A stretch of DNA of 41,973 bases from an uncultured Scytonema sp. Lineage in GTDB: Bacteria; Cyanobacteriota; Cyanobacteriia; Cyanobacteriales; Nostocaceae. The DNA lies in contig CALMVQ010000211.1 in assembly GCA_937873135.1 (NCBI GenBank), positions 1 to 41,973 of the forward strand. The letters run 5' to 3'. Positions within the stretch are counted from its first letter, which is position 1. Every line of letters starts with the position of its first letter. The position numbers and the translations under genes were made by a program. The notes below the pieces were generated by a model. That model saw only the letters and a program-made list of their open reading frames with translations, did no database searches and was not told the DNA's origin. This document shows, in pieces, positions 8,490 through 16,747 of this stretch.

Positions 8490-9479
8490 ATGCAATTTGT
8501 TTCGGTAATCATACCCTGTTTTAATGCAGAAAAATGGTTGGCAGAAGCAATTGATAGCTGCTTGCAACAGACTTACCCAAATATTGAAATTATTGTCATT
8601 GATGATGGCTCTACAGATAATTCTTTAGAAATTATTAAGAGTTATGGAAATCTCATATCCTGGGAAAGTTTTCCTCATAAAGGAGGTAACTACGCTAGAA
8701 ACAGAGCTTTTGCTTTATCAAAAGGAAAATATATTCAGTATTTAGATGCTGATGATTACATTTTACCTGAGAAAATAGAAAGACAAGTTCAATTCCTAGA
8801 AGAAACGGGAGCAGATGTAGTTTATGGAGATTGGAGATTTCGACGACATTTACCCAATGGAAAAAGCTTCTTGGATGAAATCAAAATTGCGGGATCGCAA
8901 GCAGATATTCTTGAGTCTTTACTAGCAAATTGGTGGACTGCTCTTGCTTCTTTGCTTTATAAAAGAACTGCCGTAGAAAGTAGTCCTAAATGGGATGAAA
9001 ATTTACCAGCTGCACAAGATAGAGATTTTTTCATATCGGTAGTTATGAATGGTGCTAAAGTTCTCTATCAACCAGGCTGTTATGCAATTTACAGACGTTA
9101 TGGTAATGTGACAGTCTCTACTGTTTGTAAACCTCGTTGGATCAAAAGTCATTGTGTCGTTTTAGATAGAGCCGAAAAAAAATTACTACGTTTAAATAAA
9201 TTTTTTCCCAACTATCGTCGTGCTTTAGCTATGTCCTATTTTTACCTTGCTAGATATTCTTTGTCTATCCAATATTCACAATATTTAAAACTTCTGGAAA
9301 AAGCTTTAATTTTATTTCCAGAGTTTAAGGCAAAGAGTAAAAATCTCGCTTATAAAATAACTCAAGAGATTTTAGGGTTTCGTAAAACTGAAAGAATTGC
9401 CAGTTATATTTTGCGAGCCTCAAGGTTTATCGATTCAATCTTGAGGCGCTTTGCCACCGGAAAGGACAATTCGGCGTAA
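8490..9479 (+). CDS. Glycosyltransferase family 2
   Basis: A 329-residue GT-A fold glycosyltransferase. The N-terminal half is canonical: VSVIIPCFNAEKWLAEAI, IIVIDDGSTDNSLEII and YIQYLDADDYILPEKI, where DAD is the metal-binding DXD motif. AAQDRDFFISVVMNGAKV follows as the catalytic-base region. The C-terminal part (about residues 215-329) is helical and basic and resembles the tails of peripheral membrane glycosyltransferases. It lies 236 bp after the exporter ATPase on the same strand and very probably works on the same polymer. Donor and acceptor are not predictable from the sequence. Confidence 0.9.
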   Translation: MQFVSVIIPCFNAEKWLAEAIDSCLQQTYPNIEIIVIDDGSTDNSLEIIKSYGNLISWESFPHKGGNYARNRAFALSKGKYIQYLDADDYILPEKIERQVQFLEETGADVVYGDWRFRRHLPNGKSFLDEIKIAGSQADILESLLANWWTALASLLYKRTAVESSPKWDENLPAAQDRDFFISVVMNGAKVLYQPGCYAIYRRYGNVTVSTVCKPRWIKSHCVVLDRAEKKLLRLNKFFPNYRRALAMSYFYLARYSLSIQYSQYLKLLEKALILFPEFKAKSKNLAYKITQEILGFRKTERIASYILRASRFIDSILRRFATGKDNSA

Positions 9480-9566
9480 CATTGTTATAGGGAGATGGAA
9501 AGTGACGAGTGCTTCTTCTTAACAACCAACTACCTGCAATTTTCAGCTTTACTGTAGGAAATACTG

Positions 9567-9740
9567 ATGAACCGTTCTAAAATAGTTGCCATTTTTACAG
9601 GCGCAATTTCTATAATCTTAGCGATCGCCTACCTTATCCTCGTTCAATTATTGGACTTTCGAGGCGAAATGAAACCTGCCCCCGTCAGCCAATTGCAGCA
9701 TTCAGCCATTGTTGCACAGTTTCCAGGCGTATTACATTAG
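9567..9740 (+). CDS. Small single-pass membrane protein
   Basis: A 57-codon gene starting at the ATG at 9567. The protein begins MNRSKIVAIFTGAISIILA, continues as a hydrophobic helix to about residue 29, and then has LLDFRGEMKPAPV. The pattern of a short basic start, one helix and an LLDFRGEM-type juxtamembrane segment resembles small conserved cyanobacterial proteins of unknown function. The last 15 or so codons run into sequence that looks like a repeat insertion (from about 9720), so the natural C-terminus may have been replaced. Confidence 0.55.
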   Translation: MNRSKIVAIFTGAISIILAIAYLILVQLLDFRGEMKPAPVSQLQHSAIVAQFPGVLH

Positions 9741-9861
9741 GGGCGAACAACTGTTCATCCCTACTACATGTACCATTACAATCACGCAAATCCCTATAAG
9801 GGAAATTGAGCCAACACCGCGCTCTAAAGAGACGCGGATTCAGGCTGAAAGTTGGCGGTGT

Positions 9862-10005
9862 AGGTGAGACTATGTTGAGAATACTGTCAGTGACTTGCTC
9901 GGAAACTTTAGGAGCGAGTGCCCGTGTGGCGTCGTAAATATCAGAGACGCGATCAAATGAAACAGTTGCTGATTGAATAGAAGATTGGGATGATGGCAGG
10001 GTCAT
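9862..10005 (-). pseudogene. N-terminal remnant of a SAM-dependent methyltransferase
   Basis: The minus-strand ATG at 10003-10005 is preceded by an AGGAGA ribosome binding site. The first 47 or so residues (ATVSFDRVSDIYDATRALAP, then EQVTDSILNIV) read like the start of a class I methyltransferase, where VSFDRVSDIYD precedes the SAM-binding fold. After about 9862 the frame runs into repeat-like DNA and no GxGxG motif follows, so only the 5' end of the gene survives. It lies 55 bp downstream of, and on the same strand as, the intact methyltransferase at 10061-10846, with which it may have formed an operon. Confidence 0.6.
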
Positions 10006-10060
10006 ATTGTTCTCCTACTAAGTTTAATGCTACAGGAGGTGCGATCGCTCTGGCGCGGGG

Positions 10061-10846
10061 TTAGTCATGAGAATCTCTCAGGCGTCCCCATATTAAAATA
10101 CGCTTGTACGGGAAAAAGAACGGACGCTCATCGTCCAAGTACTTCATCAACTTTTCCCGATACCTGGAGACAAACCGCTCGTAAGTCTCTACATCCAGTC
10201 GTTGCTCATATGTAGTAAGCAGTGTACCACGATACCACTCTATAACGGCTTCTGGTGATGGCAACAAATGCCCGTAAATCTGAAGTTTCACTTCCTGCTC
10301 CACAAACCCCAACTTATAAAGCAGCCTTGCATAGTCCTCTGGCTTCAGTACCTCCAAACGTCGCACATATCCTCCCAGTTCTTTGCTAAACTCTTGAGCT
10401 GTCTCTACTGATATGATATGCACTGGTTCTGAGTCCATCGCTGGAACTTGTACGGCAAGCTGTCCATTTGGTAGCAACTTTGCACGTAACTTTTCAAACA
10501 ATGCCTCGTGTCCGTTCACCCACTGCAAAGCTGCATTGGAAAACACTAAATCAAACTTTCCTGGGACGGGATCGTCCTCAATCTGTCCGAACTCAAATCG
10601 TAGCCCGTTTCCCTCAAGCTGACGTGCTTTATACAGCATATTCTCTGAAGCATCTAGCCCTACTGTCTCCCTTGCTACCAGCTTATGATGCAGATACTGC
10701 GTTAACTTTCCAGATCCACATCCCAAATCCAGAACTCGTAAGTCCTCTTGTCTACGTACCAAGTTTGCTAAGTCGTAGAATGGACGACTTCTTTCTTTCT
10801 CAAATCTTTCATACTGAGTAGGGTTCCATGTATCAGGTTTAACCAC
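10061..10846 (-). CDS. Trans-aconitate 2-methyltransferase-like SAM methyltransferase
   Basis: A 261-residue class I SAM-dependent methyltransferase. After WNPTQYERFEKERSRPFYDL comes motif I LRVLDLGCGSGKLTQYLH (about residues 37-54), then the acidic ribose-binding segment TVGLDASENML, DLVFSNAALQWV (motif IV region) and LLPNGQLAVQVP. The whole layout, including SRPFYDL, SNAALQWV and the C-terminal IEWYRGTLLTTY with FPYKRILIWGRL, matches trans-aconitate methyltransferase (Tam), which methyl-esterifies a citric-acid-cycle by-product. Length agrees with the family. The substrate assignment is by family resemblance and other small carboxylic acids are possible. The remnant of a second methyltransferase follows it on the same strand. 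Confidence 0.85.
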   Translation of the reverse strand: MVKPDTWNPTQYERFEKERSRPFYDLANLVRRQEDLRVLDLGCGSGKLTQYLHHKLVARETVGLDASENMLYKARQLEGNGLRFEFGQIEDDPVPGKFDLVFSNAALQWVNGHEALFEKLRAKLLPNGQLAVQVPAMDSEPVHIISVETAQEFSKELGGYVRRLEVLKPEDYARLLYKLGFVEQEVKLQIYGHLLPSPEAVIEWYRGTLLTTYEQRLDVETYERFVSRYREKLMKYLDDERPFFFPYKRILIWGRLRDSHD

Positions 10847-10919
10847 TTGTTTAATAACCCTCTTAAATCATTTGTAATCAATGTGGTGTCTGGATCGAAT
10901 GGCACTCACAATCTACCTA

Positions 10920-11029
10920 CTAGTACAACAAGGCAAAAGTAAAAAGTAAAAAGTAAAAAGAAAGAACCTTATTTTGTAAGGGTTTTAACTATTTCAGATG
11001 GGTGGTTTATTTCCGCCGATCTGTACTAG
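10920..11029. mobile_element. CTAG-bounded MITE-like element, copy A
   Basis: A 110-bp block with ends CTAGTACA and TGTACTAG. The left end continues ACAAGGCAAAAGTAAAAAG, the inverse of the right end of the neighbouring copy, so A and B are related at one end but differ in the interior. Its right CTAG (11026-11029) is also the left CTAG of copy B. Confidence 0.6.
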
Positions 11030-11138
11030 TGCAGGCTGGCTGAAATAACTTACCAGTAAATCTCAAACCAAAAGCTTGATATATAAGGATTTCATTATGA
11101 GTGCCTTTTGACTTTTTACTTTTGCCTTGTTGCACTAG
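11026..11138. mobile_element. CTAG-bounded MITE-like element, copy B
   Basis: A 113-bp element with ends CTAGTGCA and TGCACTAG. A near-identical copy of exactly the same length lies in opposite orientation at 25924-26036, and the right half recurs at about 2385-2438. It encodes nothing, which fits a non-autonomous mobile element. No matching transposase is in the window. Confidence 0.75.
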
Positions 11139-11519
11139 TAGTCTACCAACCTAAAATTGTAAGTTAAAGGCGGGGAGTAGTTCGTTTTGGACTGGGGAAA
11201 GATTTTGACTACAAGCGCCAACCCAGTATCCGGTTTCGATCTTTCCAACTTACCAGCCCTTTGGGCAAGGCAGAAGGCAGAGGGCAGAAGGCAGAAGGAA
11301 TAAGTAATCTTTTATACACGATTAGACTCTGTTCTCTGCCCTGCCTTGTCCAAACCGGGTCCAAGCCCCCACCAAATCGAAGTGGTGGTCTTCAATCAGT
11401 GGCGGGTTCAAGCCCCCACTGATTGTCTTCCCGTGACTCATAGCTGCCTCCAGCATAGCTGCCTTTCTTCTTGACCTTGTTGCCTGTATTCATGAGATGT
11501 TTAGGCAGGCTAACAATTA

Positions 11520-11542
11520 GTTAGTCAATTTTTTTGACTAAC
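11520..11542. promoter_or_regulatory. Palindrome upstream of the organosulfur cluster
   Basis: GTTAGTCAA and TTGACTAAC form perfect 9-bp arms around five T residues. The site is about 310 bp before the amidohydrolase start. It is a plausible operator for a dimeric regulator, or a hairpin left from upstream repeats. No transcription start can be fixed. Confidence 0.35.
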
Positions 11543-11855
11543 ATAAATTTTATTTACTAAACACTTGTATTGAAGCTCGGCTTATGTAATACTGCTAAAT
11601 AAATCAACGATTAGTCCATCAATAAACAGTAGTATATGATTCTGGCGTAACTACAATAGATACGAGATGTTTGCTGAGTATGATAGTTGTCCTCCAGAAA
11701 AGCTTAAGGAGCGCAAGCGCTAGATAGAGCGAACGAGATGTACGAGGCAACTTATGACACCGTTAGTTTCGATTTTTCCTTCGTCGTTAAGCTCAATTTT
11801 GGTCAGGGTTTACGACTGTCAGGTCTACGAATGACACAAAAATGGAGAAATTATC

Positions 11856-13340
11856 ATGACAATAGCACTTGAACGTCAAGAGAAGACTCGCTCAGCACAG
11901 ATTCGGGAGCAGCTTGGTTATCCCATCATTGATACTGATGTGCATACCCAGGAATTTGAACCTGCCTTTCTCGACTATTTAGCTCAAGTGGGTGGTTCTA
12001 AGATTGTCGATAGCTTTAAAGAGCATTTACCTGGAGCGGGACGCTTTCGTTGGTTCCAACAAACATGGGAAGAACGACGTGCTAACCGCACCGCCCGTCC
12101 TCCCTTCTGGGGGCGTCCTACAAAGGATACTTTAAATCTAGCTACTATCAGCTTGCCAAAGCTGTTGCATGAGCGCTTGCCTGAAGCTGGTACAGACTTT
12201 GCTATCCTTTATCCGAACCTGGCAACCCTTGCACCTCAAATCAAGAACGAAGAAATGCGGCGGGCTGTTTGCCGTGCAGCAAATCTCTATCATGCAGACA
12301 TTTTCCGTCCCTATAGCGATCGCTTCACTCCAATTGCCACTATTCCTTTGAATACACCAGAAGAAGGCATTGAGGAATTGGAATACGCAGTGAAAGAACT
12401 AAGGCTCAAAGCTATTCAAATTCCTGGTTATGTCACCCGCACCATTCCAGCTTTCGAGAAATATTCTGAAGAAGTGCAACGGGAAGCAACCTGGATTGAT
12501 ACCTTCGCCTTGGATAGTGCCTACGATTATGACCCCTTCTGGGCGAAATGTGTAGAACTGAAAGTAGTTCCTACCATCCACGCTTCTGGAATGGGTTGGA
12601 CTGCTCGTCGCTCAATTTCTAATTACCAATACAATCATATTGGACACTTTGCTTCAGCCGGTGAGGCATTCTGCAAAGCCTTATTCTTTGGTGGTGTTAC
12701 CCATCGCTTCCCTACCCTAAAGTTTGCTTTCCTAGAAGGTGGTTCGGCTTGGGGTGCTAGCCTTTATACCGATATCATCTGGCACTGGGAAACTCGCAAT
12801 TCTGAGATTTTGCAGAACAATAATCCTGCTAACTTAGATCGCGAAGGATTGATAGAACTCTTTTTGCGTTATGGTGGTTTAGAAATCCAAGGTCGAGTCG
12901 AGCAACTTGGTAGTGGTTTGGGCTTCCACGGGCAACACCTCTCCCCTGAAAATCCAGGTGAAATCAATGAATTTGCAGCAGCGGGAATAACAAAAGCGGA
13001 AGATGTACGAGATCGCTTCCTGAATCACTTCTACTTTGGAACCGAATCAGACGACACAAGGGTTGCCTACGCTTTCCTTCAGTTGACAAATCCATTTGGC
13101 GACAGAGTCAAAGCATTCTTGGGTTCGGATTCAGGTCACTGGGATGTGCCTGATATCACTGCTGTTACATCCAATGCTTACAGTATGGTGGAACGAGGCA
13201 TTCTTACTGAAGAAGACCTGCGCTACTTCCTATCTATTCATCCCTTAGAGTTGTATACCAGCCTCAATCGTGATTTCTTTAAGGGTACGGCAATTGAGAA
13301 ACAAGCAGAAGAATATTTGGCAAGTGTTGCTAATAGCTAA
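11856..13340 (+). CDS. Amidohydrolase family protein (Amidohydro_2 type)
   Basis: A 494-residue metal-dependent hydrolase or decarboxylase of the amidohydrolase-2 group, TIM-barrel enzymes that include ACMSD. The opening YPIIDTDVHTQEFEPAFLDY places the first metal ligands in a D-x-D-x-H pattern (residues about 25-29) in place of the more usual H-x-H. VVPTIHASGMGWT carries the strand-5 His, RFPTLKFAFLEGGSAW is the family segment near strand 6, and FLGSDSGHWDVPD contains the late Asp and His. A GGAG lies about nine bases before the ATG. It is the first gene of the organosulfur-type cluster, 292 bp before the binding protein. A hairpin (13361-13390) lies in that gap, so it may have its own transcript. 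The substrate is unknown; cleavage of an amide or decarboxylation of an organosulfur intermediate is a guess from context. Confidence 0.82.
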   Translation: MTIALERQEKTRSAQIREQLGYPIIDTDVHTQEFEPAFLDYLAQVGGSKIVDSFKEHLPGAGRFRWFQQTWEERRANRTARPPFWGRPTKDTLNLATISLPKLLHERLPEAGTDFAILYPNLATLAPQIKNEEMRRAVCRAANLYHADIFRPYSDRFTPIATIPLNTPEEGIEELEYAVKELRLKAIQIPGYVTRTIPAFEKYSEEVQREATWIDTFALDSAYDYDPFWAKCVELKVVPTIHASGMGWTARRSISNYQYNHIGHFASAGEAFCKALFFGGVTHRFPTLKFAFLEGGSAWGASLYTDIIWHWETRNSEILQNNNPANLDREGLIELFLRYGGLEIQGRVEQLGSGLGFHGQHLSPENPGEINEFAAAGITKAEDVRDRFLNHFYFGTESDDTRVAYAFLQLTNPFGDRVKAFLGSDSGHWDVPDITAVTSNAYSMVERGILTEEDLRYFLSIHPLELYTSLNRDFFKGTAIEKQAEEYLASVANS

Positions 13341-13360
13341 TAGATTTACCAGGGTTACTT

Positions 13361-13390
13361 GGGTTTAGGTAGGCATTGCCCACCTAACCC
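13361..13390 (+). terminator. Possible terminator after the amidohydrolase gene
   Basis: GGGTTTAGGTAGGC pairs imperfectly with GCCCACCTAACCC across a short loop, and a few T residues follow. It starts 21 bp after the stop codon. The pairing has a bulge and the T tract is short, so the call is tentative. Confidence 0.45.
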
Positions 13391-13632
13391 TTTCCTAGAA
13401 GATTGACGGGAAATATTACACAGTAATTTTTTATCCCAACTTGAAAAAAGAATGCGACAGATAGATTAAGAGAACCTAGACACTGACAGCAATTTTAAAT
13501 CCAAAATCCAAAATGGTATTATTCTGTAACACTTTTAAAAAGTAGTAAAAATGTCTTAATATTCCTGAGTTATTAGAGAATTCGGGAATCTGCTCCGATT
13601 TTCACATAGTAAGTAAAAAGCAATAACAACCC

Positions 13633-14706
13633 ATGGTTGCTAAAGTCAAAACTCAGTATTTCAAAATCTTTTATCGCTTTACGCTACTACCGGGATTATT
13701 CACCTTAGCAACTTCTTTGACATTAGTTAGTTGTACAGGAGAAAGCCCGAAAACAGAAACTCAATCATCTGCTAGGAACGTATCAGATATTAAAACATCT
13801 GCAATCAAGACCAAAGTACTCCACATGGGGTATCAACAAGCAGGCGATTTAGTCAGAGTAACAAAAGTATTGGAAAAGCGGTTGGAACCCTTAGGAATTA
13901 AGGTGGAGTGGGCGCAATTTGCTCAGGGACCGCAGCTAATGGAAGCCATGAATGTTGGTAAGATAGACTTAGGTTTAGTGGGGGAAACTCCTCCTATCTT
14001 TGCCCAAGCGGCAGGTGCTCAGATCGCTTATGTTGTTGGTCGGCGAGGTAACGGCAGAAAAAGTGCGATCGCTGTGCCACCAAATTCTCCTATTAAGAGT
14101 GTTAAAGATATCAAAGGGCAAAAAGTCGTCTTCCAAAAAGCCTCTGCATCCCACTATTTTATCATCAGAGCTTTGGAAGATGCGGGTTTAAAATATAGTG
14201 ATATTCAAGTCCTGAGTCTACCTAACGTAGAAGCCAGTGCTGCATTTTTGCAAGGGAAAATTCCCGTTTGGGTAACTGGCGATCCCCATCTAGCTATAGC
14301 TGAAAAAGCAGGTAAGGTGCGGGTTATCAAGAATGCCCAAGAACTTGATTCCCCTGGTGGATACTATATCGGTGGAAAGCAGTTTATAATAGATAATCCG
14401 GAATTGCTACGGATAGTCATTGAGGAGATGGATAAAATCGAGCGCTGGGCTGAAATACATCCCAAAGAAACGACAAAGCTGATTGCACCGGAACAGAAAT
14501 TACCGACAGATGTGATGGATTTAGTCATCAGCCGTCGCGGCTATGGATTGAGAGCCATTTCTCCAAATTTAATCAAGGAGCAACAGCGAATTGCAGATTA
14601 CTTTTACAAAAATGGTTTGCTACCCAAACCTCTGAATATTCAGGAAGCCATGCTGACAAGAGAACAGTATGCAGCAATTACTCCAGCGACAATCAGCCAA
14701 AAATAG
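13633..14706 (+). CDS. Aliphatic-sulfonate ABC transporter binding lipoprotein (SsuA-like)
   Basis: A 357-residue periplasmic solute-binding protein. The N-terminus is a lipoprotein signal: a basic stretch, a hydrophobic core, and a lipobox LVSC with the lipidated Cys at residue 34. The mature part begins VLHMGYQQAGDLVRVTKVLE, followed by KVEWAQFAQGPQLMEAMNVG and DLGLVGETPPIFAQAAG. Together these are the SsuA/TauA-type signature for alkanesulfonate, taurine or nitrate-like ligands. PGGYYIGGKQFI is also typical. The flavoprotein gene starts 21 bp downstream, so they probably form an operon. No SsuB ATPase or SsuC permease is found anywhere in the window, so it must share a transporter encoded elsewhere or act otherwise. 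Ligand identity is inferred from family and context. Confidence 0.88.
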   Translation: MVAKVKTQYFKIFYRFTLLPGLFTLATSLTLVSCTGESPKTETQSSARNVSDIKTSAIKTKVLHMGYQQAGDLVRVTKVLEKRLEPLGIKVEWAQFAQGPQLMEAMNVGKIDLGLVGETPPIFAQAAGAQIAYVVGRRGNGRKSAIAVPPNSPIKSVKDIKGQKVVFQKASASHYFIIRALEDAGLKYSDIQVLSLPNVEASAAFLQGKIPVWVTGDPHLAIAEKAGKVRVIKNAQELDSPGGYYIGGKQFIIDNPELLRIVIEEMDKIERWAEIHPKETTKLIAPEQKLPTDVMDLVISRRGYGLRAISPNLIKEQQRIADYFYKNGLLPKPLNIQEAMLTREQYAAITPATISQK

Positions 14707-14727
14707 CATTTAGGAGAATCAGCAACC

Positions 14728-16320
14728 GTGAGTGTTCATGATTCAGAACCAGCATTTACTCCCAATTCTCACCTAGATTTACAGGCGGACGTCCTTGTTA
14801 TTGGAGGTGGTCCCGCAGGCACTTGGGCAGCTTGGAGTGCGGCAAGCCAAGGAGCGAAGGTTATCCTCGTAGATAAAGGCTACTGCGGAACTAGCGGAGC
14901 CACAGCAGCCGCAGGCACAACGGTATGGTATCTTTCACTAGAGGAAAACCGCGAGGCGGAGTTGTCCCGGCGAGAAACTTTGGGTGGATTTCTTTCTGAG
15001 CGCTACTGGATGAATCGCGTATTGGATCTAACTAGGATTAACCTAAATCGGCTAGTTGAGTGGGGCTATCCCTTTTCCCACGATGACAATGGGCATTTTT
15101 ATCTTCCTTCACTCCATCAAGGTGCAGAGTATATGCGGTTGATGCGAAAACAGGTGAAAAAGGCGGGGGTGAGAATCCTTGACCACAGCCCTGCACTGGA
15201 ACTGTTGGTGGATATAAACGGTGCCGTGGCGGGAGCCAAAGGAATCTCTCGGCAAAAGGGTGAACGGTGGACAGTTAAAGCAGGAGCAGTCATTCTCGCT
15301 ACTGGCGGTTGCGCCTTCCTCAGTAAAGCCTTGGGCTGCAATGTCCTGACGGGCGATGGGTACCTCATGGCTGCGGAGGCGGGTGCCCAATTATCAGGGA
15401 TGGAGTTTTCCAACGCCTACGCCCTAACTCCTGCCTTTGCTTCTGTCACAAAGGGTGCGTATTACCGCTATGCCACTTTTACTTATGAAGATGGTACTGT
15501 TATTGAAGGCGATCGCCGAGAGATTGCCCGCACGTTGCTAACCCAACCTGTTTACGCTTGTATCGACAAAGCCACTGAAGAACAAAAAGGTTGGATGCAG
15601 ACGATTCAACATAATTTTTTCTTGCCCTTTGAGCGAGTTGGGATTGACCCCTTCACGCAACGATTTCCCGTCACGCTACGTTTAGAGGGAACTGTGCGAG
15701 GCACGGGTGGATTACAGATTGTTGATGAAACTTGTGCCACGTCTGTTGCCGGTCTTTATGCGGTTGGAGATGCGGCAACGCGAGAACTCATCTGCGGTGG
15801 TGCGTCAGGAGGTGGCAGTCTGAACGCTGCATGGGCAAGCGCTTCTGGTTGCTGGGCGGGTGAGGCGGCTGCTTCTTATGCCCGTCAATTGGGAAGTAGA
15901 GTAAATCAGCGATCTGTACACTTAATTGGTGGGGCAGCACTTTGTCCTGGTAGTAACCGCACTTTTGATTCCACAGATGCAATTCGAGCAGTACAGGCAG
16001 AAGTCACTCCTTATGATCGCAACCTGTTTCGTACAGAACAAGGTTTGTCAGAATCTCTTAATCGACTGCACGATCTGTGGCATGAAATTCGCAACACATC
16101 GTCTCTATCAGATCAACAAGCAATCCAAGCAAGGGAAGCCGCAGCAATGGTTGCAACAGCACGGTGGATGTACGCCACTGCCTTAGAACGTAAAGAATCT
16201 CGGGGGATGCACAATCGCGTTGACTATCCGCAACTAGATGCCAAACAACATCATCGTCTGCTTAGTGGTGGACTAGATCGTGTTTGGGTGAAAACAGCAG
16301 AATTAGCTATTAACAACTAA
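14728..16320 (+). CDS. FAD-binding oxidoreductase (fumarate reductase/AprA-like)
   Basis: A 530-residue flavoprotein of the FAD_binding_2 superfamily, which includes succinate dehydrogenase, fumarate reductase and adenylylsulfate reductase alpha subunits. The dinucleotide-binding motif is DVLVIGGGPAGTWAAWSAAS (GGGPAG at 26-31), with VILVDKGYCGTSGATAAAGT for the FAD pyrophosphate. GAVILATGGCAFL is the second FAD segment, and GLYAVGDAATRELICGGASG with GGGSLNAAWASASG the C-terminal FAD contact. The GTG start is chosen because AGGAGA lies about ten bases upstream. A 2x[4Fe-4S] ferredoxin gene starts 15 bp after the stop. That pair mirrors AprA-AprB, so the flavoprotein probably passes electrons to or from the ferredoxin during an organosulfur redox step. 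It lacks evidence for true APS reductase activity; the actual substrate is unknown. Confidence 0.85.
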   Translation: MSVHDSEPAFTPNSHLDLQADVLVIGGGPAGTWAAWSAASQGAKVILVDKGYCGTSGATAAAGTTVWYLSLEENREAELSRRETLGGFLSERYWMNRVLDLTRINLNRLVEWGYPFSHDDNGHFYLPSLHQGAEYMRLMRKQVKKAGVRILDHSPALELLVDINGAVAGAKGISRQKGERWTVKAGAVILATGGCAFLSKALGCNVLTGDGYLMAAEAGAQLSGMEFSNAYALTPAFASVTKGAYYRYATFTYEDGTVIEGDRREIARTLLTQPVYACIDKATEEQKGWMQTIQHNFFLPFERVGIDPFTQRFPVTLRLEGTVRGTGGLQIVDETCATSVAGLYAVGDAATRELICGGASGGGSLNAAWASASGCWAGEAAASYARQLGSRVNQRSVHLIGGAALCPGSNRTFDSTDAIRAVQAEVTPYDRNLFRTEQGLSESLNRLHDLWHEIRNTSSLSDQQAIQAREAAAMVATARWMYATALERKESRGMHNRVDYPQLDAKQHHRLLSGGLDRVWVKTAELAINN

Positions 16321-16335
16321 CAATTAACAACCAAC

Positions 16336-16665
16336 ATGATTGAACTAGTCAGTGAATCTCGTTGTATCAATTGCAATATTTGTGTTATGGCTTGCCCAAC
16401 CAATGTATTTGACAAAATGCCTAATGCTCCCCCTAAAATCGCCCGTCAAAGCGATTGCCAAACCTGTTATCTTTGCGAACTATATTGTCCGGTCGATGCT
16501 TTATTTGTTGCCCCTCAGGCAGACGAATCAGTTGCGGTCGATGAGGAGATGTTAGTACAATCGGGATTACTTGGAACCTATCGCAAAAAATTGGGATGGG
16601 GACGAGGGCGCACTCCAGGAGCCCAAATAGAACAATCTGCCAAATTCTTCAAGTTTTTTCCCTAG
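16336..16665 (+). CDS. 2x[4Fe-4S] ferredoxin, AprB-like partner
   Basis: A 109-residue ferredoxin with two complete cluster motifs: CINCNICVMACP (about residues 10-21) and CQTCYLCELYCP (about 41-52), each C-x2-C-x2-C-x3-C-P. The spacing is that of bacterial-type ferredoxins and of the AprB iron-sulfur domain. A tail of about 50 residues ends LGWGRGRTPGAQ and may dock on the flavoprotein, as the AprB tail does. The gene follows the AprA-like gene by 15 bp and is very probably cotranscribed. It should be cytoplasmic, since there is no signal peptide. Confidence 0.9.
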   Translation: MIELVSESRCINCNICVMACPTNVFDKMPNAPPKIARQSDCQTCYLCELYCPVDALFVAPQADESVAVDEEMLVQSGLLGTYRKKLGWGRGRTPGAQIEQSAKFFKFFP

Positions 16666-16747
16666 CAATTTTTGGTAAGCGGCCGCATCTATAAAATTGC
16701 CACTTTTTAACTTTGGATCATGCATTCTACTTTGGAGATCTAAACAC

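Larger units (their letters stand above)
10847..11855. other. 1-kb intergenic region built from repeats
   Basis: No gene is visible. The left part holds two abutting CTAG-bounded elements (10920-11029 and 11026-11138). Next comes a run of CAGAAGG/CAGAGGG heptamers (11268-11301) with partial complements near 11330-11350. Two hairpin-forming stretches follow, CACC...GGTG around 11367-11388 and ATCAGTGG...CCACTGAT around 11395-11423, whose style resembles ends of decayed IS200/IS605-like elements (inference). The right part is the leader of the amidohydrolase gene and holds the palindrome at 11520-11542. Confidence 0.55.

Noticed and set aside
14728-16665. True dissimilatory APS reductase (AprAB)
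   Set aside because: The flavoprotein lacks other sulfate-reduction genes nearby and the context is sulfonate use; only superfamily-level similarity can be claimed.
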